Assembly (NCBI GenBank): GCA_910577735.1 | Contig: CAJTOO010000021.1 | Span: 1-59,079 of the forward strand | DNA from: an uncultured Lachnospiraceae bacterium | GTDB taxonomy: Bacteria; Bacillota; Clostridia; Lachnospirales; Lachnospiraceae | Reading direction: 5' to 3' | DNA length: 59,079 bases | Shown: piece by piece, positions 50,761 through 59,079 of the stretch | Numbering within the stretch: the first letter of the stretch is position 1 | Layout: each line of letters starts with the position of its first letter | Made by a program: the position numbers and the translations under genes | Notes under the pieces: generated by a model | The model's input: the letters and a program-made list of their open reading frames with translations, nothing else | Database searches by the model: none | Told to the model about the DNA's origin: nothing

Positions 50761-52134
50761 ATGAAGAGATCACAGAAAAACCAGATAATGTCAGTCATCG
50801 GGCTAATGGATAAGGCGCAGATTGGCATTAAAAAGATGATGGGAATAGGCAACAGTGGTGCCGTGCTGACCCTTTTGGAGCAGTGCCAGGAGAGTGCTAT
50901 TCAGATGGGGGAGATGATTGAGGAGTGCGAAGGAGAAGAGTTTGTTACAGTAGGATTATTGGAAAATTACTGTGAAAAGCTGTATCAGACTTATAAGCAG
51001 GTCAGTCAACAGCAGGTTGTCAATGTGGATAAAGTTTACAAAAACCTCCGTCGGGAACTAATCCGGATAGAGAATAGTGTGAGAAATGATATTCCATCGA
51101 GAACGAGTGTGGTCTTTTTGCCTTATAAGGTATCCATGTGGGACAGTCTTGAAAGTGTCTGGAAGGCTGCTGCTGCTGATTCAAGTTGTGATGCTTACGT
51201 TGTCCCGATTCCTTATTTTGACAAAAATCCGGACGGAAGCTTCAGCAGGATGCACTATGAGGGAGAGCAGTATCCTGATGATGTACCGATAGTATCTTGG
51301 GAGACGTTTGATTTGGAAACGGAGCATCCAGATGTGATTTATATTCATAATCCGTATGATGAATGCAACCACGTGACTAGTGTGCATCCGAGTTTTTATG
51401 CAAGAGAATTGAGAAAGTACACAGAAAAAATAGTATATATACCTTATTTTATATTAAATGAAATAAATCCGGATGAAGACGAAAAAATTAACAGCATGAA
51501 GCATTTTTGCTTTACACCCGGGACCCTTTATGCGAATCAGGTAATTGTTCAATCGGAAAATATGCGGCAGATTTACATCAGTGAATATATAAAGGCCGCG
51601 AAAGAAATGGGGCTGAACGGGGAACATGTGGATCGGAAATTTTTAGAAAATAAATTCCTGGGCCTTGGTTCGCCAAAGATTGATAAGGTTTTACATACGC
51701 AAGAAGAAGGGCTGGAAATTCCGGCGGAATGGTTGAGAATATTAGAAAAAACGGACGGAAGCCGGAAGAAGATTGTTTTCTATAATACGGGTGTGAGCGC
51801 ACTTCTGCGGCATGGGGAGAAAATGCTTTGGAAGATGAAGTCGGTGTTTGAGATTTTTAAGGAAAATCGAGATGAGGTGGCGTTATTGTGGCGGCCACAT
51901 CCGTTGATTCAGGCAACGATTGAGTCAATGAGATCTCTGCTGTTGGAAGAATACCGGGAAATCGTGGACAAATATATACAAGAGGGTTGGGGTATTTATG
52001 ATGACACAGCTGAATTGGACAGGGCAATTGCATTGAGTGATGCGTATTATGGTGATAGCAGCAGTGTTGTACAAATGTATCAACGGACAGGAAAACCGAT
52101 TATGATACAGAATGTGGATGTAGTGACAGAATAA
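50761..52134 (+). CDS. Glycerophosphotransferase-like protein (CDP-glycerol transferase family relative)
   Basis: About 457 residues from the ATG at 50761; a TTG at 50740 is possible and no start has a strong ribosome site. N-terminal 110 residues are helical (coiled-coil-like). The rest resembles the GT-B fold of CDP-glycerol:poly(glycerophosphate) transferases: VVFLPYKVSMWDSLESVW, YIHNPYDECNHVTSVHP, and the C-terminal LLWRPHPLIQATIESM and AIALSDAYYGDSSSVVQMY motifs. Such proteins add glycerol phosphate or sugars to a surface polymer. As the first intact gene of the glycan locus it may transfer the nonulosonic sugar or a phosphate-linked unit to flagellin. Confidence 0.7.
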   Translation: MKRSQKNQIMSVIGLMDKAQIGIKKMMGIGNSGAVLTLLEQCQESAIQMGEMIEECEGEEFVTVGLLENYCEKLYQTYKQVSQQQVVNVDKVYKNLRRELIRIENSVRNDIPSRTSVVFLPYKVSMWDSLESVWKAAAADSSCDAYVVPIPYFDKNPDGSFSRMHYEGEQYPDDVPIVSWETFDLETEHPDVIYIHNPYDECNHVTSVHPSFYARELRKYTEKIVYIPYFILNEINPDEDEKINSMKHFCFTPGTLYANQVIVQSENMRQIYISEYIKAAKEMGLNGEHVDRKFLENKFLGLGSPKIDKVLHTQEEGLEIPAEWLRILEKTDGSRKKIVFYNTGVSALLRHGEKMLWKMKSVFEIFKENRDEVALLWRPHPLIQATIESMRSLLLEEYREIVDKYIQEGWGIYDDTAELDRAIALSDAYYGDSSSVVQMYQRTGKPIMIQNVDVVTE

Positions 52135-52179
52135 TTTAGTGTATTTAAAAATGATTTTACGATAAATGGGATGGTTAAC

Positions 52180-53157
52180 ATGAAGGTATTGGTAACAGGT
52201 TCTGATGGATTTATTGGAAGCCATTTAACAGAAGAGTTGGTGAAAAAAGGATATCAGGTCAGGGCATTTGTGTATTATAACTCGTTTAACAATTGGGGCT
52301 GGTTGGATACACTGTCTAAAGACATTATGAAGGATGTAGAGGTTTTTCAAGGGGATATCCGCGATCCAAATGGTGTGGAGGAAGCAGTGAAAGGTGTTGA
52401 TGCGGTGTTTCATTTGGCGGCATTAATTGCAATACCATTCAGCTACCATTCACCGGATACCTATGTTGATACGAATATCAAAGGAACTCTGAACATTTTA
52501 CAAGCGGCGAAGAGACACGACATAAGAAGGGTTTTTGTAACGTCTACGTCAGAAGTCTACGGGACGGCACAGTATGTTCCGATTGACGAAAAACATCCGT
52601 TCCAAGGGCAGTCACCATATTCCGCGACCAAGATTGGTGCGGACAGACTTGCGGAAAGTTTTTATCGTTCTTTTGGTTTACCGGTGACGATTGTAAGACC
52701 GTTTAATACATATGGGCCGCGGCAATCGGCAAGGGCAGTGATTCCTACGATTATCACACAACTGCTTGCGGGTAAGATGGAAATAAAGCTTGGCTCATTG
52801 ACACCGACAAGAGATTTTAATTATGTGAAAGATACGGTTAATGGGTTTATTTCCATTTATGAATCGGATAAAACAGTCGGAGAGGAAATTAATATTGCAA
52901 CACAGAAGGAGATTTCCATAGGACAGCTTGCAGAAGAATTGATTAGACAGATTAATCCGGAAGCAAAAATTGTTTGTGATGAGGAACGACTGAGACCGGA
53001 AAAGAGTGAGGTCAACAGGCTGCTTGGGTGCAATGAAAAAATCATGCAGCTGACGGAATGGAGACCCCAATATTCTTTGGAAAAGGGATTAAAAGATACA
53101 ATAGTTTTTTTGAAAGAGAATTTGGACAAATATAAGATTGATATCTATAACTTATAA
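52180..53157 (+). CDS. legB: LegB-like NDP-sugar 4,6-dehydratase
   Basis: 325 residues from the ATG at 52180 (GGGATGG upstream), SDR-extended family. NAD site GSDGFIGSH (about 7-15), catalytic TSTSEVYG and YSATK motif (Tyr-x3-Lys), and the substrate loop RPFNTYGPRQSARAVIPT. Its strongest resemblance is to Campylobacter LegB, the GDP-GlcNAc 4,6-dehydratase of the legionaminic acid pathway, rather than to the UDP-linked PseB or the GDP-mannose enzyme, though the call rests partly on the downstream PtmE gene. It yields the 4-keto-6-deoxy sugar for amination. It is the first sugar-nucleotide gene of the locus. Confidence 0.8.
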   Translation: MKVLVTGSDGFIGSHLTEELVKKGYQVRAFVYYNSFNNWGWLDTLSKDIMKDVEVFQGDIRDPNGVEEAVKGVDAVFHLAALIAIPFSYHSPDTYVDTNIKGTLNILQAAKRHDIRRVFVTSTSEVYGTAQYVPIDEKHPFQGQSPYSATKIGADRLAESFYRSFGLPVTIVRPFNTYGPRQSARAVIPTIITQLLAGKMEIKLGSLTPTRDFNYVKDTVNGFISIYESDKTVGEEINIATQKEISIGQLAEELIRQINPEAKIVCDEERLRPEKSEVNRLLGCNEKIMQLTEWRPQYSLEKGLKDTIVFLKENLDKYKIDIYNL

Positions 53158-53176
53158 GGAAGATAGAACATCAGAT

Positions 53177-54214
53177 ATGAATGACGTATATATAGAGGAA
53201 GATAAAAGCATATTGGATGCGATACAGAGGCTTGATAAAAGCGGAAAGAAAATTCTGTTTGTACATAGGGACAGAAAACTTTTAGCATCGCTCACGGATG
53301 GAGATATCCGCAGATGGATATTGAAAAAAGGAGATTTGCAGATGCCTGTTAAATGCGTAGCCAACTATCAGCCCAAGTTTCTATATGAGCAGGAGGAAAA
53401 CTTGGCAATGCGTATGATAAGGGAGCAAGAAATTGATGCAGTTCCGATTGTAGATAAAGAACATTTGATTAAAAAAATAATCTTCGCGAATGATTCAATG
53501 CAAGAGCATAGTGTGTTCGATAAAGAGATACCAGTTGTTATCATGGCAGGAGGATTGGGGACAAGGCTTTCGCCGTACACAAATATCCTGCCAAAGCCTT
53601 TAATCCCTGTTGGTGATTATCCAATAGCAGAGTATATTATTAATCTTTTTTATGAATATGGATGCAGTCAGTTTTATATGATAGTTAATTACAAAAGAAA
53701 TATGATAAAAGCATATTTTGATGAGCTTGACAAAAAGTATCTACTTGATTTTATCACAGAGGAAAAGCAGCTTGGAACGGGGGGTGGAATCAGTTTACTG
53801 AAAGGGAAAATAAAGGACACATTTATTCTGACGAACTGTGATATCCTGATTGATGATGATTTGACAAAGGCATACAGGCAGCATATCGAGTCAGGAAACA
53901 TCATTACAATGGTATGTTCTCTGAAAAATTTTACGATCCCTTATGGGGTAGTCAATATAGGGGAAGACGGGGCGATTTCATCTATGCAGGAAAAGCCGAA
54001 TATGTCATTTTTTACAAATACAGGATGTTATTTTGTAGAGCCGGAAGTGATCGAGGATTTGGAATATAACGAGCCAATAGATTTCCCGGCGGTCATTGAA
54101 AAGTATATGAAAGCAGAAAAGCGGGTTGGGATATATCCGATTGGCGAGGAGGCATGGTTTGATATGGGGCAGATTGATGAACTGGAAAAGATGAAGGTGA
54201 AATTGGGATACTGA
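53177..54214 (+). CDS. ptmE: PtmE-like glucosamine-1-phosphate guanylyltransferase with CBS domains
   Basis: 345 residues from the ATG at 53177 (GGAAGA upstream). The first 105 are two CBS motifs (LFVHRDRKLLASLTDGDIRR and IDAVPIVDKEHLIKK). The rest is an NTP_transferase domain: VIMAGGLGTRLSPYTNILPK, LGTGGGISLL, TNCDILIDDDL. The CBS-plus-nucleotidyltransferase architecture is that of Campylobacter PtmE, which makes GDP-GlcN in the legionaminic acid route; ordinary sugar nucleotidylyltransferases lack the CBS pair. It strongly supports the GDP-linked pathway here. Follows legB by 19 bases. Confidence 0.8.
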   Translation: MNDVYIEEDKSILDAIQRLDKSGKKILFVHRDRKLLASLTDGDIRRWILKKGDLQMPVKCVANYQPKFLYEQEENLAMRMIREQEIDAVPIVDKEHLIKKIIFANDSMQEHSVFDKEIPVVIMAGGLGTRLSPYTNILPKPLIPVGDYPIAEYIINLFYEYGCSQFYMIVNYKRNMIKAYFDELDKKYLLDFITEEKQLGTGGGISLLKGKIKDTFILTNCDILIDDDLTKAYRQHIESGNIITMVCSLKNFTIPYGVVNIGEDGAISSMQEKPNMSFFTNTGCYFVEPEVIEDLEYNEPIDFPAVIEKYMKAEKRVGIYPIGEEAWFDMGQIDELEKMKVKLGY

Positions 54215-54273
54215 CGAAAAAGATTACGATAAAAGATGAAGATGGATTTTGTGGAAAGAAAGAGCAGTAAGTT

Positions 54274-54999
54274 ATGAAAAGAAAAAGATTGGCTGTAATA
54301 CCGGCTCGTTCAGGCTCTAAAGGGCTGAAAGATAAAAACATAAAGTTATTACAGGGGATTCCGCTTGTAGGATATACAATAAAGGCGGCACTGGATTCTG
54401 GTATATTTGATATAGTGATGGTTTCAACCGATTCAGAAAGATATGCTGAAATTGCAAAAAAGTTCGGGGCAGAGGTTCCGTTTCTGAGAAGTGAAAGTAC
54501 ATCAGGAGACAGGCCGACATCATGGGATGTCGTTAAAGAGGTGGTAGAACAATATACAGAACAGGGACACAAATTTGATTCGATTACTCTTCTGCAGCCA
54601 ACATCACCCTTAAGAAGCGCAGATGATATTATTCAGGCACATAAGTTATTTGACGATAAAGATGCGAATTCAATCATCAGTGTTTGTGAGGCAGAACATT
54701 CTCCGCTTTGGAGCAATGTTATAGAACCCAATTTATCCATGGAACATTTTGCACAGACAGATGATAACGTTTCATGTCGCCAACAGCTGTCGACCTATTA
54801 TCGATTAAATGGTGCAATATATATCGTTAATGATAAGGCGCTTCATAACATTGAGAATCTATATTTGGAAAAGAGTTATGCGTATATTATGGAACAAAGT
54901 CATTCTATAGATATCGATTCAGAATTTGATTTTATAATTGCAGAAGCCATTTTAGAATCAAAACGGCTTGAAGTTAAAAAGGCGTCAGATAATATATAG
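54274..54999 (+). CDS. legF: LegF/NeuA-like CMP-nonulosonate cytidylyltransferase
   Basis: 241 residues. CTP_transf_3 domain with RLAVIPARSGSKGLKDKNIK at the front, VSTDSERYAEIAKKFGAEV, and LLQPTSPLRSADDIIQAH. This activates the nine-carbon sugar to its CMP form for transfer. AAACAGTA precedes the ATG, with a weak ribosome site. Best fit is CMP-legionaminate synthase given the neighbours; sialate or pseudaminate synthases are close homologues. Confidence 0.87.
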   Translation: MKRKRLAVIPARSGSKGLKDKNIKLLQGIPLVGYTIKAALDSGIFDIVMVSTDSERYAEIAKKFGAEVPFLRSESTSGDRPTSWDVVKEVVEQYTEQGHKFDSITLLQPTSPLRSADDIIQAHKLFDDKDANSIISVCEAEHSPLWSNVIEPNLSMEHFAQTDDNVSCRQQLSTYYRLNGAIYIVNDKALHNIENLYLEKSYAYIMEQSHSIDIDSEFDFIIAEAILESKRLEVKKASDNI

Positions 55000-55045
55000 G
55001 GTTATAGTATGCGATGAACTGTTTTGTGAATCGTTGAGGGAGAAA

Positions 55046-56203
55046 ATGAAAAGAAAAATAATGGTATTGACAGGCAGCAGGGCGGAGTATGGCGTATTAA
55101 AGAATATACTATGGGGGATTGAACATTCGGAAAGTTTAAAATTGTATATCGTGGTAACAGGAGCACACCTCTCAGAGAAATACGGATATACAGTGGAAGA
55201 GATAAAAAAGGATAGGTTTGAAATCTGGAAAGAGATTCCTATAATAAGTGATTCTGATGAGAAAATAAGGATACCAGTAGAAATGGGAAAGCTGATGATT
55301 CACTTATCCCAGGCTTTCCGTGAAGAAAGGCCTGATGTTTTATTGTTATTAGGAGATCGATATGAAATGCTCGCGGCAGCATCTGCGGCAGTCGGACTGC
55401 ACATACCAATTGCACATATATCAGGAGGGGAACAGACTGAGGGAGCAATGGATGAGCAAATCAGACATGCAATTACTAAAATGTCGCATATTCATTTTCC
55501 AGGTGCATCTCCATATGCAGATAATATTAAGAAAATGGGGGAAGAGTCATGGAGAATCTTTGAGGTTGGAGATCCGGGGATAGAGAATATCAAAAGCATG
55601 GAAGTTATCAGTAAGAAAGAAATAGAAACCGAATTAAATATAAATATTGACAAAAAAACATTGTTGGTGACATATCATCCGGTTACGTTGGAGCTTGCGG
55701 AACTTGAATCACAGATGGATAATATCACGCAAGCACTTTCTGATTATAAAGGAACCATAATTATTACTTATCCTAATTCTGATGATGGAAGTGAGCTGAT
55801 TATTTGTAAATGGAAAGAATTTGCGAGAGACAGAGAATCTGTATGTTTGATACATAATTTGGGGAGTCAGCGGTATCTAAACGTTATGCGTTATTGTGGA
55901 GCTGTAGTTGGAAATTCCTCCAGTGCCATTATAGAGGCACCGTTTTTAAAGATTCCAACAGTCAATATTGGTAACCGCCAAAGAGGACGGCTTATGGCTG
56001 ATAGTATTGTATGCTGCGGTTATAAGCAGCAGGAGATTAGAAATGCAATTGATAGAGCCTTAAGCGAAGAATTTGCCGAAATTGTACAGCATTCCAAGAG
56101 CCTTTATGGTGAAGGAGACACTAGCAAAAGAATTGTAGATGTTCTGAGTCAAATTGAATTGGATGATAGACTTTTAAAGAAAAATCTGTGTTGGGACGGA
56201 TAA
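55046..56203 (+). CDS. legG: LegG/NeuC-like UDP/GDP-GlcNAc 2-epimerase (hydrolysing)
   Basis: 385 residues from the ATG at 55046 (GGGAG upstream); the frame extends to 54968 inside the previous gene. Epimerase_2 family: MVLTGSRAEYGVLKNILWGI, LLLGDRYEMLAAASAAVGLH, HISGGEQTEGAMDEQIRHAI, GNSSSAIIEAPFLKIPTVNIGNRQRGR. In the LegG reaction it hydrolyses the activated 2,4-diamino sugar to the free 6-deoxymannose form. The 47-base gap from legF carries no promoter. Confidence 0.87.
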   Translation: MKRKIMVLTGSRAEYGVLKNILWGIEHSESLKLYIVVTGAHLSEKYGYTVEEIKKDRFEIWKEIPIISDSDEKIRIPVEMGKLMIHLSQAFREERPDVLLLLGDRYEMLAAASAAVGLHIPIAHISGGEQTEGAMDEQIRHAITKMSHIHFPGASPYADNIKKMGEESWRIFEVGDPGIENIKSMEVISKKEIETELNINIDKKTLLVTYHPVTLELAELESQMDNITQALSDYKGTIIITYPNSDDGSELIICKWKEFARDRESVCLIHNLGSQRYLNVMRYCGAVVGNSSSAIIEAPFLKIPTVNIGNRQRGRLMADSIVCCGYKQQEIRNAIDRALSEEFAEIVQHSKSLYGEGDTSKRIVDVLSQIELDDRLLKKNLCWDG

Positions 56204-56206
56204 GAT

Positions 56207-57211
56207 ATGAGCGTTTATATTATTGCGGAAGCAGGAGTAAACCATAATGGAAGTCTGGAACTTGCCAAAAAATTGGTTGATATAGCGAAGAAATGTGGCG
56301 CAGATGCTGTGAAATTTCAGACATTTAAAGCAGAAGAGAGTACAGGTGTCAAAGCGGATAAAGCAGAATATCAAAAAAAGAATGATACGATAGAAGAGAC
56401 ACAGCTCGATATGTTAAAAAAAGTGGAGCTTCCTTTTACAGATTTTACAATATTGAAGCAATATTGTGAGGAACTGGGCATTGATTTCATTTCAACTCCT
56501 GATGGGCAGCAAAGCCTAAAATGTCTTGTTGACATGAACGTATCAACAATAAAGATAGGCTCAACGGAGGTTACAAACTATCCGTTTTTAAAGCAGATTG
56601 CGCAAAGCAGGAAAAAGATTATTTTGTCAACCGGAATGAGCACGTTGGGAGAAGTAGAAAAGGCAGTGGATGTATTGCTTGAGAATGGTGCGCAGGATAT
56701 TAATTTAATGCATTGTACAACAGATTATCCGACTAATGTTGAGGATGTAAACCTCAGAGCAATGGTTACGTTAAGAAACGCATTTCATTTGCCAGTGGGA
56801 TACTCTGATCATACGTTGGAATTTGAGGCAGCAGTAGCAGCGGTTGCTATGGGAGCTGTCATTATCGAAAAGCATATTACGATTGACAGAGAGATGAAAG
56901 GGCCAGACCATAAAGCTTCCATGCCGCCAAAAGAATTTGCAGAATATGTGCGACATATAAGAAATACAGAAAAGTTATTAGGAGATGGGAATAAGAAACC
57001 TACAGCTAAGGAAAAAGTGATGATGCAACAGGTGCGTCGAAGCATTTTATCTTCACGGGAGTTAGAAGCAGGGACGATTTTAACAGAAGATATGTTCTGT
57101 CTTAAAAGACCGGGCATTGGCATTGGGCCAGAATTTTTGCCTGTTTTATTAGGGCGGAAATTGAAAAGAAATGTAGAGAAAGAAGAGCCGATTACGTGGC
57201 AGGATGTATGA
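56207..57211 (+). CDS. legI: LegI/NeuB-like nonulosonic acid synthase
   Basis: 334 residues. NeuB domain (1-245): VYIIAEAGVNHNGSLELAKK, AVKFQTFKAEESTGVK, KIGSTEVTNYPFLKQIA, LSTGMSTLGEVEKAVD, VGYSDHTLEFEAAVAA. SAF (antifreeze-like) domain (about 275-334): VRRSILSSRELEAGTILTED, RPGIGIGPEFLPVLLGRKLK. It condenses the deoxymannose derivative with PEP to make the nine-carbon acid. Only three bases separate it from legG, so they are coupled. Length fits the family. Confidence 0.9.
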   Translation: MSVYIIAEAGVNHNGSLELAKKLVDIAKKCGADAVKFQTFKAEESTGVKADKAEYQKKNDTIEETQLDMLKKVELPFTDFTILKQYCEELGIDFISTPDGQQSLKCLVDMNVSTIKIGSTEVTNYPFLKQIAQSRKKIILSTGMSTLGEVEKAVDVLLENGAQDINLMHCTTDYPTNVEDVNLRAMVTLRNAFHLPVGYSDHTLEFEAAVAAVAMGAVIIEKHITIDREMKGPDHKASMPPKEFAEYVRHIRNTEKLLGDGNKKPTAKEKVMMQQVRRSILSSRELEAGTILTEDMFCLKRPGIGIGPEFLPVLLGRKLKRNVEKEEPITWQDV

Positions 57212-57227
57212 GGGAATGGCTGGTTGG

Positions 57228-58247
57228 ATGATACTCAAAAGTAATGACAGGTTATGGGATAAATATATCAGTGAATTACCAAAAGAGAAACAAGATATTT
57301 ATTATACAAGACAATATTGTAAAATGGGTGAACTGACAGAAGGCGGAGAAGCGCAGTTGTTTGTTTATGAGACGAAAGACAATGTAGCTCTTTATCCGTA
57401 CATAAGGCATATTGTTGATTATAAAAAGGATAATTCTCGATTTTATGATATTGAAACTGCTTATGGATATGGCGGACCTGTTATAAAAAGCGACGATTGT
57501 ATCTTTGAAAGGGCCTTTGAAACAGCATTCTTAGAATATTGTCAGCAGGAAAATATTATTGCAGAATTCATTCGCTTTCATCCTCTTTTAGGAAATGAGA
57601 AAATTTTTAAAGAAAAAATACAAATTTTACATAATCGTATGACAGTGAGCATAGATCTGGAAAAACATATTGATGAAATTTGGATGCATGATATATCAAC
57701 ACAAAATAGAAATACAATTAGGAAATGCATGAAAAGCGGTCTGGAGGTTGAAATCAGCAAAGATTATGACGAGTTTTTAGAAATTTATAATCAGACTATG
57801 AGAAAGGTAAGAGCGAGGGATTTCTATTTTTTTGAAAAGAAGTATTATGATGAAATTATAAATAACTCCAATTTCGTGTTGTTGCGTGTGAGAAAGAATG
57901 CTGAAACATTGGCAGCGGCAATTTTTATGAAATACGGAGATTATTTTCATTATCATTTATCAGGAAGCAGGAAGGAATATTTGAACTTTGCTCCCAATAA
58001 CATACTTTTGTGGGAAGCGATTAAATATGCCAAAAGGGAGGGATGCAAAGAGATGCATCTGGGCGGAGGTTTAACTGATTCACCGGAAGACAGTTTGTTT
58101 AGGTTTAAAAAGAAATTTTCTTCAAATTGTAAACATTTTTATATAGGAAAGCGTGTGCATGATCAGAAAATTTACGAGAAACTAATAAAAAGATGGGAAA
58201 ATGAGCATGGAGTGAAAGCAAAGATGCTGTTGCAGTATCGTCAATAA
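57228..58247 (+). CDS. FemAB/GNAT-like N-acyltransferase
   Basis: About 339 residues from the ATG at 57228; ATGs at 57204 and 57216 are also in frame, and no start has an ideal ribosome site. It matches the FemAB-like/Acetyltransf_6 pattern: TRQYCKMGELTEGGEAQLFV at the front, then a second GNAT-like half with AAAIFMKYGDYFHYHLSGSR and EGCKEMHLGGGLTDSPEDSL. Such enzymes use aminoacyl-tRNA or acyl-CoA donors. In this locus it is a candidate for the N-acylation of the diamino sugar or for adding an amino acid to the finished glycan. No LegH-like gene is in the window. Confidence 0.75.
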   Translation: MILKSNDRLWDKYISELPKEKQDIYYTRQYCKMGELTEGGEAQLFVYETKDNVALYPYIRHIVDYKKDNSRFYDIETAYGYGGPVIKSDDCIFERAFETAFLEYCQQENIIAEFIRFHPLLGNEKIFKEKIQILHNRMTVSIDLEKHIDEIWMHDISTQNRNTIRKCMKSGLEVEISKDYDEFLEIYNQTMRKVRARDFYFFEKKYYDEIINNSNFVLLRVRKNAETLAAAIFMKYGDYFHYHLSGSRKEYLNFAPNNILLWEAIKYAKREGCKEMHLGGGLTDSPEDSLFRFKKKFSSNCKHFYIGKRVHDQKIYEKLIKRWENEHGVKAKMLLQYRQ

Positions 58248-58280
58248 ATTACATAGCGGATAATAAAGAAAGGATATGAG

Positions 58281-58949
58281 ATGAAATCATTTGACACAAC
58301 ATGGGAAATACTTCATAAAAGACAAGAATGGGGGAAGTATCCTACAGAACCAGTCATACGATTTATGGCAAGGAATTTTTATAATAAGGATCGCAAGACA
58401 ATCAAAGTGTTGGATTTTTGCTGCGGTGGTGGAAGCCATACGTGGTATTTGTCAAAAGAAGGATTTGACGTCTATGCATTTGATGGGTCTGAAAGCGCAG
58501 TTGCCAGAGTTAATAATAGACTGGAAAAGGAAGGACTAAAGGCAGATTTAAGGGTAAGAGATGCACTGGAATTAGATTACGAGGATGATTTTTTTGACTG
58601 TGTGATTGACAGTGTATCTATATATGCCAATAAGATTGATTATATTATAAAAATGTATGAGAAAATATATAGTATGCTCAGACCAGGTGGACAAATGTTT
58701 ACATCCATGTTTTCAAAAGACACAACAGGTTATGGGAGGGGGGAAGAAATCGAAAAAGATACATTTGTTAATATACCTTGCGGTAGTTTGCAGGAAAGGG
58801 GAATGACTCATTTTTTTGATAAGGATGAAATAACAGGTTTGCTCAGTGAAATAGGGTTTTGTGATCTTCAGATTGACCAGATGCATTATACCGATAGAGG
58901 AAATGAGATTGGGCAGATTTTTGTGCAGGCGAAGAAACCACTTAGTTAA
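58281..58949 (+). CDS. SAM-dependent methyltransferase
   Basis: 222 residues. Class I methyltransferase (Methyltransf_11/25 type): motif I IKVLDFCCGGGSHTWYLSKE, then the acidic ribose-binding DGSESA, and the motif around VIDSVSIYANKID. AAAGGAT upstream of the ATG. It could methylate the nonulosonic sugar or the finished glycan, as O-methyl and N-methyl groups occur on flagellar sugars in other species. It ends 130 bases before the window end. Confidence 0.82.
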   Translation: MKSFDTTWEILHKRQEWGKYPTEPVIRFMARNFYNKDRKTIKVLDFCCGGGSHTWYLSKEGFDVYAFDGSESAVARVNNRLEKEGLKADLRVRDALELDYEDDFFDCVIDSVSIYANKIDYIIKMYEKIYSMLRPGGQMFTSMFSKDTTGYGRGEEIEKDTFVNIPCGSLQERGMTHFFDKDEITGLLSEIGFCDLQIDQMHYTDRGNEIGQIFVQAKKPLS

Positions 58950-59032
58950 TTCAGACAATATACTGGATTTTCGATTGTCAGAAATTATCAGTAAGTTAAA
59001 GAAAACAGGAGCAGAAGGGGAGGAATAAAAGT

Positions 59033-59079
59033 TTGAAACAAATAAGTAAAAGACAGCCAAGAAATGAAGGGCATAGCAA
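59033..59079 (+). CDS. Start of a gene running off the window
   Basis: Beginning of a frame at a TTG, with GGGGAGGAATAAAAG upstream as a ribosome site. Only 15 residues (MKQISKRQPRNEGHS) are visible, too few to name it. The legC aminotransferase and legH acetyltransferase expected in this pathway may lie further on. Confidence 0.35.
   Translation, partial: MKQISKRQPRNEGHS

Overview
The window looks like chromosomal DNA from a motile, Gram-positive, anaerobic member of the Clostridia, most likely a Lachnospiraceae relative. This rests on the GGAGG-type ribosome sites, tRNA genes without an encoded CCA, the flgM-flgN-flgK-flgL-fliW-csrA order, YesM/YesN-type two-component systems, and lipoprotein-type sugar-binding proteins. 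No phage, transposase or CRISPR array was found.

Layout. (1) 0.1-8.6 kb: a sugar-sensing and uptake block. Two membrane-anchored binding proteins flank a histidine kinase/response regulator pair, followed by a ChvE/GguA/GguB-type multiple-monosaccharide ABC transporter. (2) 8.9-15.8 kb: a small HTH membrane regulator, a large lipoprotein of unknown role, a reverse-strand ECF sigma / membrane protein / ABC exporter operon, and a TRIC-family channel. (3) 15.9-16.6 kb: four tRNA genes (Glu, Met, Asp, Leu), with an unusual 40-bp tandem repeat between Met and Asp. (4) 16.7-25.4 kb: a YesM/YesN-type two-component system next to an Fe3+-type ABC importer (binding protein, fused double permease, ATPase), then a cation/proton antiporter. 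Three strong hairpins separate the binding protein from the permease. (5) 25.4-41.1 kb: flagellar late genes (flgM, flgN, two flgK-like genes, flgL, fliW, csrA, flaG, fliD, fliS, a FliT-like gene, flagellin). Three near-perfect sigma-28/sigma-D promoters have identical spacing. A three-gene glycosyltransferase block sits on the opposite strand between csrA and flaG. (6) 41.2-48.4 kb: four paralogous GT2-TPR glycosyltransferases in reverse orientation, a Uma2-type endonuclease, and a second CgeB-like glycosyltransferase. (7) 48.6-49.7 kb: two nearly identical XRE regulators. (8) 49.9-59.1 kb: an AT-richer nonulosonic acid locus (legB, ptmE, legF, legG, legI). It is preceded by a broken gene carrying a 10-G tract and by a glycerophosphotransferase-like transferase, and followed by a FemAB/GNAT-like protein and a methyltransferase. 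It runs off the window end.

How it fits together. Regions 5, 6 and 8 read as one programme: build the filament, cap it, and decorate the flagellin (which has a Ser/Thr-dense central segment) with a sugar probably of the legionaminic acid type. Flagellin output appears to be set by sigma-D at the promoter and by FliW-CsrA at the leader mRNA; the leader has a textbook GGA hairpin loop just upstream of the ribosome site. The 10-G tract in a gene at the head of the glycan locus is a candidate phase switch. Regions 1 and 4 are nutrient uptake blocks, each with its own two-component system.

All functions are inferred from protein sequence by eye. No searches were run.
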